Made by a program: the position numbers and the translations under genes. A model generated the notes under the pieces. The model was not told where the DNA came from. It saw nothing but the letters and a program-made list of their open reading frames with translations, and searched no databases. From Nanobdellota archaeon (GTDB lineage Archaea > Nanobdellota > Nanobdellia > Woesearchaeales > JACPBV01): a stretch of DNA of 40,891 nt. The stretch lies in the NCBI GenBank assembly GCA_018813685.1, contig JAHJAV010000055.1:1-40891 (forward strand), written 5' to 3'. Below are positions 1-8,251 of the stretch, piece by piece; the stretch's first letter is position 1, and each line of letters opens with the position of its first letter.

Positions 1-703
1 CAGATTAAAGGAAGCATGCCAGGAGAAGGTTTCTAAGATATTGATTTTGGTTATGGACAGAGAAGAGGCTTATTTTGCTTTGCTGAAGAAGTATGGTTAT
101 GATCTATTGACAAGTATAAAAGGTAAGGTAAGGAAAAAAGGAATGGAGGAGAAGTCTGATGGGAATTTCTATCAGGATATCATAAAAAAAATAAGTGAGT
201 ATGTAACAAGATATGGAATAATCAATGTGATAATAGCGAGCCCTGCTTTCTGGAAAGAGGATCTGCTAAAAGAGATAAAGGATGATGAGCTAAGGAAAAA
301 GGTAGTTCTTGCTACATGCAATGCAACTGACAGGAATGGGATTGATGAAGTGCTTAGGAGGCCTGAAGTAAAGGCAGCTCTTCAGCAAGACAGGATATCT
401 AAAGAGATAGGTTTAGTGGAGGAGCTTCTGATAGAGATTGCCAAGAATAGTTTAGCGGTTTATGGATTAAAGGAAAGTGAGAATGCTGTTAATTTGGGTG
501 CTGTAAAGAATCTTTTGGTTACAGATGGAATGATACAAAAATCAAGAGAGAACCAGGATTATACCAAAATAGAAAATATGATGAAGATAGTGGATTCTAT
601 GAAAGGCTCTGTAAGCATAATATCTTCTGAGCATGAAGGTGGGAAGAAGCTGGATGGATTAGGGGGAATAGGGGCTATTTTGAGGTATAGGTTGAATTAT
701 TGA
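1..703 (+). CDS. pelA: mRNA surveillance protein pelota, C-terminal part (truncated by window start)
   Basis: Frame is open from position 2 (RLKEACQEKVSKILILVMDREEAYFALLKKYG...). Pelota-like C-terminal features include NVIIASPAFWKEDL, EVLRRPEV and SEHEGGKKLDGLGGIGAILRYRL. Confidence 0.88.
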   Translation, partial: RLKEACQEKVSKILILVMDREEAYFALLKKYGYDLLTSIKGKVRKKGMEEKSDGNFYQDIIKKISEYVTRYGIINVIIASPAFWKEDLLKEIKDDELRKKVVLATCNATDRNGIDEVLRRPEVKAALQQDRISKEIGLVEELLIEIAKNSLAVYGLKESENAVNLGAVKNLLVTDGMIQKSRENQDYTKIENMMKIVDSMKGSVSIISSEHEGGKKLDGLGGIGAILRYRLNY

Positions 704-708
704 GATTA

Positions 709-749
709 GAAAAAGACAAAAATAACATATAAAATAGTTTGTCTTTTTC
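709..749 (+). terminator. hairpin terminator-like element after pelota
   Basis: Perfect 12-nt inverted repeat GAAAAAGACAAA (709-720) / TTTGTCTTTTTC (738-749); the right arm contains T5. Confidence 0.55.
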
Positions 750-751
750 AA

Positions 752-798
752 TTTAGTTGAGGCTAAATAATAATGCTTTATTTATGCCCTCAACTAAA
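752..798. repeat. long inverted repeat upstream of the acs promoter
   Basis: TTTAGTTGAGG (752-762) / CCTCAACTAAA (788-798), perfect 11 bp. The inner TAAATAA/TTATTTA extends the pairing. Confidence 0.6.
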
Positions 799-887
799 TA
801 TAGGCAAAAGTTTTAAATAAGATTGCTATTTCCAAATTTCTGTATTATTTAAAGGGGATTAATATATAAAATCGGAGGTAGAGTATA

Positions 888-2852
888 ATGTCAGAAGAAA
901 AAACTATAACGTCTATTTCAACAGAATCGAGGAAAATTCAGCCACCAACTGAGTTCAGTGAAAAGGCTTATGTTAAGAGTGAAGAAGAGTATAAGAAAAT
1001 ATATAATGAGTCTATAAAGGATCCTGCTGCGTTCTGGGCAAAGAAAGCAGAAGAGCTTCATTGGTTCAAAAAATGGGATTCTGTTTTTGAGTGGGACAAA
1101 GAGAATAGTAATTTTACTTGGTTCAAAGGCGGAAAGACAAATGTTTCATACAACTGCCTTGACAGAAATCTAAAATTATATGGTGACAAAGCAGCACTTA
1201 TCTGGCAGGGAGAGCCTGAAGATGATGTCAAGAAATATACCTATACTGAGCTACATAAGGAAGTATGCAGATTTGCGAATGTGCTTAGGAAGAAGGGAAT
1301 AAAGAAAGGAGACAGAATCTGTTTATATCTTCCGATGGTTCCTGAGCTTGCTATATCATTATTGGCTTGCTCAAGGATAGGGGCAATCCATTCTGTTGTT
1401 TTTGGAGGATTTAGCGCTGAATCATTAAAAGATAGAATACTTGACAGCACATGCAAGATGCTCATTACAGCTGACGGCGGCTATAGGTCAGGAAAGAAGA
1501 TTCATCTAAAGGCTACTGCAGATGAGGCAGTTTCAAAGTGCGACTGCATAGAGCATGTAATTGTGGTCAAAAGGACAAATACTGAGATAGAGATGAAAGA
1601 AGGAAGGGATTCTTACTGGGAAGATGATGTTAAAGCAAGTGACATAAAAGATACATGCGAGCCTGAGCATATGGATGCAGAAGATACATTATTTATATTG
1701 TATACTTCAGGAACAACTGGAAAGCCAAAAGGAGTTCTGCATACAACAGCTGGTTATCTTTTGTATGTTAACCAAACATTCAAGTATGTTTTTGACTATC
1801 ATCCAAAGGACATATATTGGTGCACTGCAGATATTGGATGGGTAACAGGGCATAGCTATATCGTTTATGGGCCATTGTCAAATGGAGCAACATCACTAAT
1901 GTTTGAAGGAGTGCCAACTTATCCAGATAATGACAGGTTTTGGCAGATCTGCGAGAAATTTAAGGTGAATATATTTTACACAGCACCGACAGCGATAAGG
2001 GCTATTGCAAGATTTGGTATAGACCCAATAAAGAAGCATGACTTGAGCTCATTAAAGTTATTGGGAACTGTTGGAGAACCAATAAACCCAGAAGCGTGGA
2101 TGTGGTATTATGATAATATTGGAAACAAGAAATGTCCAATAGTAGATACTTGGTGGCAGACAGAAACAGGCGGAATATTGATAACAACTTTGCCAGGAGC
2201 AATCACAATGAAGCCAAGCTGCGCAGGAAGGCCATTATTCGGCATTGAGCCAGTCATATTGAGAGAGGATGGTTCTGAAGCAGATGTAAATGAAGGCGGA
2301 TATCTAGTAATGAAAAAGCCATGGCCCGGATTGATGAGAACAGTATATGGTGACCATCAAAGATTTGTAGATACATATTGGTCAAGATTCCCTGGAAATT
2401 ATTTTGCAGGAGATGGCGCCAGGAAAGATGAAGATGGAGATATCTGGCTGATGGGAAGAATAGATGATGTAATCAATGTATCTGGTCATAGGATAGGAAC
2501 TGCAGAGGTTGAATCAGCTTTAGTTTCACATCCAAAAGTTGCTGAATCAGCTGTTGTTCCGATGCCGCATGAGATAAAAGGACAGGCACTATATGCATTC
2601 GTAACTCTTAACCAGGGTGTTGAAAAAACACAGGAGCTTATTGAAGAATTAAGGCAGCATGTTGCAAAAGAGATCGGACCAATAGCAAAGCCTGATAAGA
2701 TCCAGTTTGCAGATTCATTGCCTAAGACAAGATCCGGCAAGATAATGAGAAGAATATTAAAGATCATAGCTGCCGGTGGAACAGATGTAGGCAATACAAC
2801 AACATTGGCTGATCCGTCTGTTGTTGAGAACCTGTTGAAAGAAAGGCAATAA
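888..2852 (+). CDS. acsA: acetyl-CoA synthetase (AMP-forming)
   Basis: ANL-superfamily motifs YTSGTTGKPKGVLHTTAGYL, WWQTETGG, GRIDDVINVSGHRIGTAEVESALV and C-terminal PKTRSGKIMRR. SD-like ggaggt upstream. Confidence 0.97.
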   Translation: MSEEKTITSISTESRKIQPPTEFSEKAYVKSEEEYKKIYNESIKDPAAFWAKKAEELHWFKKWDSVFEWDKENSNFTWFKGGKTNVSYNCLDRNLKLYGDKAALIWQGEPEDDVKKYTYTELHKEVCRFANVLRKKGIKKGDRICLYLPMVPELAISLLACSRIGAIHSVVFGGFSAESLKDRILDSTCKMLITADGGYRSGKKIHLKATADEAVSKCDCIEHVIVVKRTNTEIEMKEGRDSYWEDDVKASDIKDTCEPEHMDAEDTLFILYTSGTTGKPKGVLHTTAGYLLYVNQTFKYVFDYHPKDIYWCTADIGWVTGHSYIVYGPLSNGATSLMFEGVPTYPDNDRFWQICEKFKVNIFYTAPTAIRAIARFGIDPIKKHDLSSLKLLGTVGEPINPEAWMWYYDNIGNKKCPIVDTWWQTETGGILITTLPGAITMKPSCAGRPLFGIEPVILREDGSEADVNEGGYLVMKKPWPGLMRTVYGDHQRFVDTYWSRFPGNYFAGDGARKDEDGDIWLMGRIDDVINVSGHRIGTAEVESALVSHPKVAESAVVPMPHEIKGQALYAFVTLNQGVEKTQELIEELRQHVAKEIGPIAKPDKIQFADSLPKTRSGKIMRRILKIIAAGGTDVGNTTTLADPSVVENLLKERQ

Positions 2853-2917
2853 TATTTTATAATTTCTTTTATTTTTATTTAAAAAAATGCTGATTCTTAC
2901 AGAAACCAGTTCAATTT

Positions 2918-2971
2918 AATGTGGAAACATTCTGAGAAATAACAGAGTCCACTGTCTCTGCCAATGTTGGC
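2918..2971 (+). other. cluster of three small hairpins downstream of acs
   Basis: AATGT-GGAA-ACATT (GNRA-type loop), CAGAG-tccactgt-CTCTG and GCCAA-tg-TTGGC follow each other within 54 nt. Confidence 0.3.
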
Positions 2972-3169
2972 GGTTCTTTCTATTGATTTAATTTAATAAT
3001 AAAAAGATTGTTTTTTATCTCTAACATAGATTAAAATAAAGTATAAGAATAAACTATATTTTCTTTTTACACAATATTTAAATATAAGCTATACTTGGTA
3101 ATGTTTAATTGTTATAACTTTAGAGTTAAAATAAGATGTAACTTAAATTTGGTAAAAGTACTACGACAT

Positions 3170-3213
3170 GGTAAAAAAACGTAACATATATTAAGTAGTA
3201 ATGGTTTTTTACC
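3170..3213. promoter_or_regulatory. inverted repeat flanking a putative TrmB-gene promoter
   Basis: GGTAAAAAA (3170-3178) / TTTTTTACC (3205-3213) flanking the TATA-like acatatatta. A further TGGTAAAA copy sits around 3150. Confidence 0.35.
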
Positions 3214-3260
3214 CCATGAAGAAGTAAAAAAGCTTCTTCCAAAAAAGGGGGTGAATTTAG

Positions 3261-4067
3261 ATGATTGTAAAAGAAGAATTTTTAAGCAAATTGAGAAGGT
3301 ACTTCTCGTTAAACCTCTATGAGGTTAAGATATGGACTGCATTATTAAGCAGAGGGGTTTCAACAGCAGGCGAGCTTTCGGATATAGCAGATGTTCCAAG
3401 ATCAAGAAGCTATGATGTTCTTGAGAGTTTAGAGAAGAAAGGATTTGTTGTTATGAAACTTGGAAAGCCAATAAAATATCTGGCTGTTGCCCCACAGGAA
3501 GTTTTAGAGAGAGTAAAGAAGAATGTCAAAGAAGATGCTAAAGGCCAGATTGACAGATTAGAAGAGTTAAAGGGAACAGAAGTCATTGGTGAATTAAACC
3601 AATTGCATACACAAGGAGTAGAGCTTGTAGAGCCTTCTGATTTGAGCGGTTCCTTAAGAGGAAGACATAACCTGTATAATCATTTAGACCTTACAATAAA
3701 GAATGCTGAAGACAGTGTAACCTTGATGACAACTACCCAGGGATTTATAAGAAAAGTAGAGGGGTTGAAGCCAACTTTTGAGAAGATTAAGAAAAGAGGA
3801 GTAAAGATAAGGATTGCTGCTCCAATAACAAAAGATGCTATGAGCGCTGTTGATGAATTAAAAGGAATAGCAGAAGTAAGGCACACTGACAGCAAGGCAA
3901 GGTTTTGCATTGTTGACGGCAAAGAGCTTGTGTTTATGGTTTTAGATGATAAAGAAGTACATCCAACCTATGATGTTGGTGTATGGGTAAACACACCATT
4001 CTTTGCGCAGGCATTAGATACTTTGTTTGACTCTGCCTGGAAAGGGATGAAACCAATAGGGAAGTAA
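3261..4067 (+). CDS. TrmB-family transcriptional regulator (wHTH plus C-terminal effector domain)
   Basis: LNLYEVKIWTALLSRGVSTAGELSDIADVPRSRSYDVLESLEKKGFV is a typical TrmB N-terminal wHTH. The C-terminal part is PLD-like. Confidence 0.9.
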   Translation: MIVKEEFLSKLRRYFSLNLYEVKIWTALLSRGVSTAGELSDIADVPRSRSYDVLESLEKKGFVVMKLGKPIKYLAVAPQEVLERVKKNVKEDAKGQIDRLEELKGTEVIGELNQLHTQGVELVEPSDLSGSLRGRHNLYNHLDLTIKNAEDSVTLMTTTQGFIRKVEGLKPTFEKIKKRGVKIRIAAPITKDAMSAVDELKGIAEVRHTDSKARFCIVDGKELVFMVLDDKEVHPTYDVGVWVNTPFFAQALDTLFDSAWKGMKPIGK

Positions 4068-4122
4068 ATTCCTATTTTTTCTTTGTTTTTATAATAAAAT
4101 TTATATATTGGAGCGTATTACC

Positions 4123-4209
4123 ATGTATAAAATGATAGTGCTAGAGAGAATAAATGCTGTTTTGGATGAGTTCTTTCTAGATAGAAGCTGCTACTTTTAC
4201 TTTTGGTAA
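4123..4209 (+). CDS. putative aromatic-rich leader peptide MYKMIVLERINAVLDEFFLDRSCYFYFW (alternative start at 4132)
   Basis: Continuous ORF with a GGAG SD-like element at 4110-4113 and TATA-like tracts around 4090-4107. It ends tac ttt tac ttt tgg taa directly before a hairpin, upstream of the aromatic biosynthesis operon. Confidence 0.65.
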   Translation: MYKMIVLERINAVLDEFFLDRSCYFYFW

Positions 4210-4262
4210 GTCTCTGGGTTAGTCAGCTCAGGAGACTTCATTGTTCAACTTTTTATTCTTTT
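4208..4262 (+). promoter_or_regulatory. putative attenuator hairpin plus T-rich tract
   Basis: AAGTCTC-TGGG (4208-4218) pairs with CTCA-g-GAGACTT (4227-4238), loop TTAGTCAG. TTTTTATTCTTTT lies at 4250-4262. Confidence 0.55.
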
Positions 4263-4295
4263 AAGGCCAAAAAGGAGTAGACAGGATAATACAAA

Positions 4296-4314
4296 GAAAA
4301 AGCTTTGCTTTTTC
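4296..4314 (+). terminator. second hairpin in the aro leader (possible terminator)
   Basis: Perfect GAAAAAGC-ttt-GCTTTTTC. Confidence 0.5.
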
Positions 4315-4378
4315 AAAAAGTTTAAAAAGATAAGGTCATAAAAATGGAATAAGTAAACAAAATCAATAAGGAGAGAAA

Positions 4379-5197
4379 ATGGAACAAAAACTCATAGAAA
4401 AACTCGAAAAGCAGGCATTGCAGATCAGAATGGATGTGCTAGAGATGATAACAGAAGCTAAATCCGGGCATCCTGGCGGGTCGTTGTCTGCTGTTGATAT
4501 AATGACAGTGCTATACTTCCATAAGATGAGGTATAATCCTAAGAAGCCTAAGTGGGAAGATAGAGATAGGTTTGTGCTTAGCAAAGGGCATGCTTGCCCT
4601 GCATTATATGCTTGTTTAGCGAGAAGCGGTTATTTTCCATTGGCTAAATTAAAGACACTCAGAAAGATAGGATCTTGTCTGCAGGGACATCCTGAATCAA
4701 ATAAATGCTCTGGAATAGAGGCATCTACTGGGCCTCTTGGACAGGGATTGAGCTTTGCAAATGGTGTAGGCCTAGCGGGAAAGCTTGATAAGAAAGATTA
4801 CAAAGTGTATGTTATGCTGGGAGATGGTGAAGTGCAGGAAGGAAATATATGGGAAGCTGCAATGTTAGCTGCACATTACAAGCTGAATAATGTGATTGTA
4901 TTTTTAGACCATAACAGATTACAGATCGATGGTGAGCTGAAAGATGTGATGAATATAGAACCGATAAAGGATAAGTTTTCAGCGTTTGGATGGCATACTA
5001 TTGAGATAAACGGACATGATTTCAAAGAGATATTAAATGCACTGGATGAAGCAGATAAGGTAAAAGATAAGCCAATAATGATAATAGCAAATACAATAAA
5101 ATCAAAAGGTGTGGATTATATGGAAAACAAAGCAGAGTGGCATGGAAAGGCCCCTACTCAGGATCAGCTGAAAGAAGCGCTTGCGGAGTTGGTTTAA
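4379..5197 (+). CDS. transketolase, N-terminal (TPP-binding) subunit
   Basis: SGHPGGSLSAVDIMTVLYF, GHACPALYA, STGPLGQGLSFANG and VMLGDGEVQEGNIWEA. Confidence 0.96.
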   Translation: MEQKLIEKLEKQALQIRMDVLEMITEAKSGHPGGSLSAVDIMTVLYFHKMRYNPKKPKWEDRDRFVLSKGHACPALYACLARSGYFPLAKLKTLRKIGSCLQGHPESNKCSGIEASTGPLGQGLSFANGVGLAGKLDKKDYKVYVMLGDGEVQEGNIWEAAMLAAHYKLNNVIVFLDHNRLQIDGELKDVMNIEPIKDKFSAFGWHTIEINGHDFKEILNALDEADKVKDKPIMIIANTIKSKGVDYMENKAEWHGKAPTQDQLKEALAELV

Positions 5198-6130
5198 ATG
5201 GCAGAGCTGAAAGCTACAAGAGACGGATATGGAGAAGGGCTTGTTGAAGCTGGAAAGAATGAAAGTGTGGTAGCGTTAGATGCTGATCTGGCAGAATCTA
5301 CAAGATCAATAAAGTTCAAGGAGAAATATCCTTTGCGGTTTTTTGATGTGGGTATAGCTGAGCAGAACCTTGTTGCAACAGCTGCTGGCCTTGCTGCATC
5401 TGGGAAGATACCTTTTGCGTCTAGCTTTGCTGTGTTTATTACAGGAAGGGCTTATGACCAGATAAGGCTTAATGCAGGAATCTCGCATCTCAATATGAAA
5501 ATTGTAGGGTCTCATGCCGGTTTATTGACAGGAGAAGATGGTGCTTCACATCAATCGTTAGAAGATATTTCATTGATGAGGGGAATACCTGGTATGGTAG
5601 TGATACAACCTTGTGATTTTGTTGAGGCGAAAAAGGCAACAATCGAGATTGCAAAATATAAGGGGCCTGTCTATCTTAGGTTATCTCGAGGTAAGGTTCC
5701 TGTAATCAATGATGAAAATTATAAGTTTGAGATTGGAAAAGGGATTATGCTGAAGCAGGGAAAGGATATTGCGATAATTGCAACAGGCGCTTTAGTAAAT
5801 GAAGCTTTAATTGCCAGTGATATGCTGAAAGAAAAAGGGATTGGTGCAAGAGTGATAAATATCCATACGATAAAGCCGATTGATAAAGAGATTATAATTA
5901 AGGCTGCTAAAGAAACTGGATGTGTGATAACAGCAGAAGACCACAGCATATACGGCGGATTAGGTAGTGCTGTTGCAGAGATACTTGCTGAGAACTGTCC
6001 AACTAAAATGCACAGGATAGGTGTTAATGATAAATTTGGCGAGTCAGGAGAGCCATCTGAGCTTTACAAGAAATATGGATTAACAGCTGAAGATATAGTT
6101 AAGGCTGCTGAAAAATTGTTAAAAAAATAA
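5198..6130 (+). CDS. transketolase, C-terminal subunit
   Basis: [33 protein letters not shown] and pyrimidine-binding/C-terminal transketolase domains. Starts directly at the stop of the N subunit. Confidence 0.96.
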   Translation: MAELKATRDGYGEGLVEAGKNESVVALDADLAESTRSIKFKEKYPLRFFDVGIAEQNLVATAAGLAASGKIPFASSFAVFITGRAYDQIRLNAGISHLNMKIVGSHAGLLTGEDGASHQSLEDISLMRGIPGMVVIQPCDFVEAKKATIEIAKYKGPVYLRLSRGKVPVINDENYKFEIGKGIMLKQGKDIAIIATGALVNEALIASDMLKEKGIGARVINIHTIKPIDKEIIIKAAKETGCVITAEDHSIYGGLGSAVAEILAENCPTKMHRIGVNDKFGESGEPSELYKKYGLTAEDIVKAAEKLLKK

Positions 6131-6146
6131 ATTAACGGAGGATAAG

Positions 6147-7160
6147 ATGATAATTGTATTAAAACCAAGGGCAAAGGAAAGTGAGGTTAAGGCTGTTGCT
6201 GAAAAGATAAAAAAGATGGGGCTTAAGCCGCATGTTTCAATGGGTGTAGAGAGAACAATAATAGGCGCAATAGGTGATGAATCATTGCTAAAAGAAGATC
6301 AGCTGAAAGCAATGGCTGTTGTAGAAAAGGTATTGCCCATAATGAAACCTTACAAATTAGTTTCAAGAGAGTTTCAAAAAGAAAATACTATAATTAAAGT
6401 AGGGGATGTAAAGATAGGCACAAATGATATTATTGTGATGGCTGGCCCATGCGCTGTTGAGAGTGAAAAACAGGTTATTGAAACTGCTAAAGCTGTAAAG
6501 AAAGCAGGAGGCCATATATTCAGAGGGGGAGCATTCAAACCAAGAACATCCCCATATTCATTCCAGGGAATGGGTGAGGAAGGATTAAAGTTATTAGCAA
6601 AAGCTAGAAATGTAACTGGAATGCCTATTGTGACAGAAGTCATGGATACAGCAGATGTTCCTTTGGTAGCGGATTATGCTGATATACTACAGGTAGGAAC
6701 AAGGAATATGCAGAACTTCAATCTGCTTAAGGCAGTCGGTAAAGTGAACAAGCCTGTAATGCTAAAGAGGGGATTAGCTGCTACATTAAATGAGTTTTTG
6801 ATGGCTGCTGAATATATCATGGCAGAAGGGAACCATAATGTAATATTATGCGAGAGAGGGATAAGAACATTTTGCACACATACAAGAAACACACTGGATT
6901 TGAATATTATTCCCATAATAAAGAAAGAGAGCCACCTTCCAATTATAGTTGATCCTTCGCATGGAACAGGGAATTATTCATTAGTTAGTCCAATGAGCAA
7001 GGCAGCTATTGCTTGCGGAGCAGATGGATTGATGATAGAAGTACATTCAAATCCAGAAGAAGCGACGTCAGATGGCGATCAGAGTTTGACGCCAAAGAGC
7101 TTTGCAAAACTGATGGAAGAGTTAAGGTCAGTTGCAAAAGCAGTAGGAAGAAGGTTATGA
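6147..7160 (+). CDS. aroF: 3-deoxy-7-phosphoheptulonate synthase (AroF/Thermotoga-like, N-terminal ferredoxin-like domain)
   Basis: [47 protein letters not shown] and [10 protein letters not shown]. Confidence 0.96.
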   Translation: MIIVLKPRAKESEVKAVAEKIKKMGLKPHVSMGVERTIIGAIGDESLLKEDQLKAMAVVEKVLPIMKPYKLVSREFQKENTIIKVGDVKIGTNDIIVMAGPCAVESEKQVIETAKAVKKAGGHIFRGGAFKPRTSPYSFQGMGEEGLKLLAKARNVTGMPIVTEVMDTADVPLVADYADILQVGTRNMQNFNLLKAVGKVNKPVMLKRGLAATLNEFLMAAEYIMAEGNHNVILCERGIRTFCTHTRNTLDLNIIPIIKKESHLPIIVDPSHGTGNYSLVSPMSKAAIACGADGLMIEVHSNPEEATSDGDQSLTPKSFAKLMEELRSVAKAVGRRL

Positions 7161-8251
7161 TGGAAAAAGTAAGATTGAATCTTAGGAAGGAAATTGACAA
7201 TTCTTATGAGATTTTAATAGATAAGAATCTCTTGAGTAAAGTGCCATCTGATCTGAAGAAGAGCAATGTTGGAAATAGATATTTGATAATAACAGATTCC
7301 AACATAAAGAAATTGTTTGGAGATAATCTGCTTGATTTGATGAGGAAAGAGGGATTGAAGGTAGATATTCTATCCTTTAAGGCAGGAGAGCAGAGCAAGA
7401 ATCTTGAAACGCTTGGGGAATTGTTAAGTGGTGCTCAGAAGTTAGGGCTAGATAGAAAGTCAGCGATAATTGCTCTTGGTGGGGGGGTTGTCGGAGATAT
7501 AGCAGGGTTTGTGGCAGCTACATATATGAGGGGAATAAATTATGCGCAGATTCCAACTTCACTGCTTGCAATGGCTGATTCAAGTGTGGGTGGAAAGGTA
7601 GCTGTAGATTTACCTACTGGAAAGAATATGGCAGGGGCATTTCATCAACCAAAGAAGGTATATATGGATGTGTCTATATTAAATGATCTTCCGCAGAAAG
7701 AAATGATTAATGGATTATCTGAGGTAGTGAAGCATGCTTTTATCATAGATAAAGGGCTTTTTGATTTTATCAATAAGAATCTTAGTAAAATATTGGATAA
7801 AGATTTAGATGTATTAGTTCAATTAGTGAAAAGAAACTGTGAGATAAAGGCAATGATTGTTGAGAAGGATGAAAAAGAAGCTGGACTGAGGAAGATTGTA
7901 AACTATGGGCATACAATAGGCCATGCTATAGAGACAATGACTCATTACAAAAAATATTCACATGGAGAAGCGGTTGCTATGGGGATGGTTGTAGAGGGAT
8001 TGATTGCCAGAAAGATTGGAATGCTTTCTGAAGATGGGTTGAGATTGCAGAATGAGATGATAAAGAAAGTTGGTCTGCCTGTAAAGATCCCTAAACTTGA
8101 AGCTGATAAAGTAATTAATGAATTAAAAAAGGATAAGAAAGTAGTGGGCGGTAAGATAGAATTTGTTTTGTTAGAGGCAATAGGAAAATCAAAGTATGGT
8201 GTGAGTGCCTCTAATGAAATAATAAAAGAGGCTTTAGAGGAAAGTATATGA
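7157..8251 (+). CDS. aroB: 3-dehydroquinate synthase
   Basis: [47 protein letters not shown] and [11 protein letters not shown]. Start placed at the MMEKVRLNL codon overlapping the upstream stop (ATGATGG). Confidence 0.95.
   Translation: MMEKVRLNLRKEIDNSYEILIDKNLLSKVPSDLKKSNVGNRYLIITDSNIKKLFGDNLLDLMRKEGLKVDILSFKAGEQSKNLETLGELLSGAQKLGLDRKSAIIALGGGVVGDIAGFVAATYMRGINYAQIPTSLLAMADSSVGGKVAVDLPTGKNMAGAFHQPKKVYMDVSILNDLPQKEMINGLSEVVKHAFIIDKGLFDFINKNLSKILDKDLDVLVQLVKRNCEIKAMIVEKDEKEAGLRKIVNYGHTIGHAIETMTHYKKYSHGEAVAMGMVVEGLIARKIGMLSEDGLRLQNEMIKKVGLPVKIPKLEADKVINELKKDKKVVGGKIEFVLLEAIGKSKYGVSASNEIIKEALEESI

Noticed and set aside
3201-3227. Tiny ORF MVFYPMKK (3201-3227) before the TrmB gene as a second leader peptide
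   Set aside because: The likely transcript start from the nearest TATA-like element falls at or after the ATG, there is no run of cognate codons and no SD.
7013-7156. N-terminal extension of aroB ORF from 7013
   Set aside because: It overlaps conserved coding sequence of DAHP synthase in another frame. The canonical AroB start is at MMEKVRLNL (7157).
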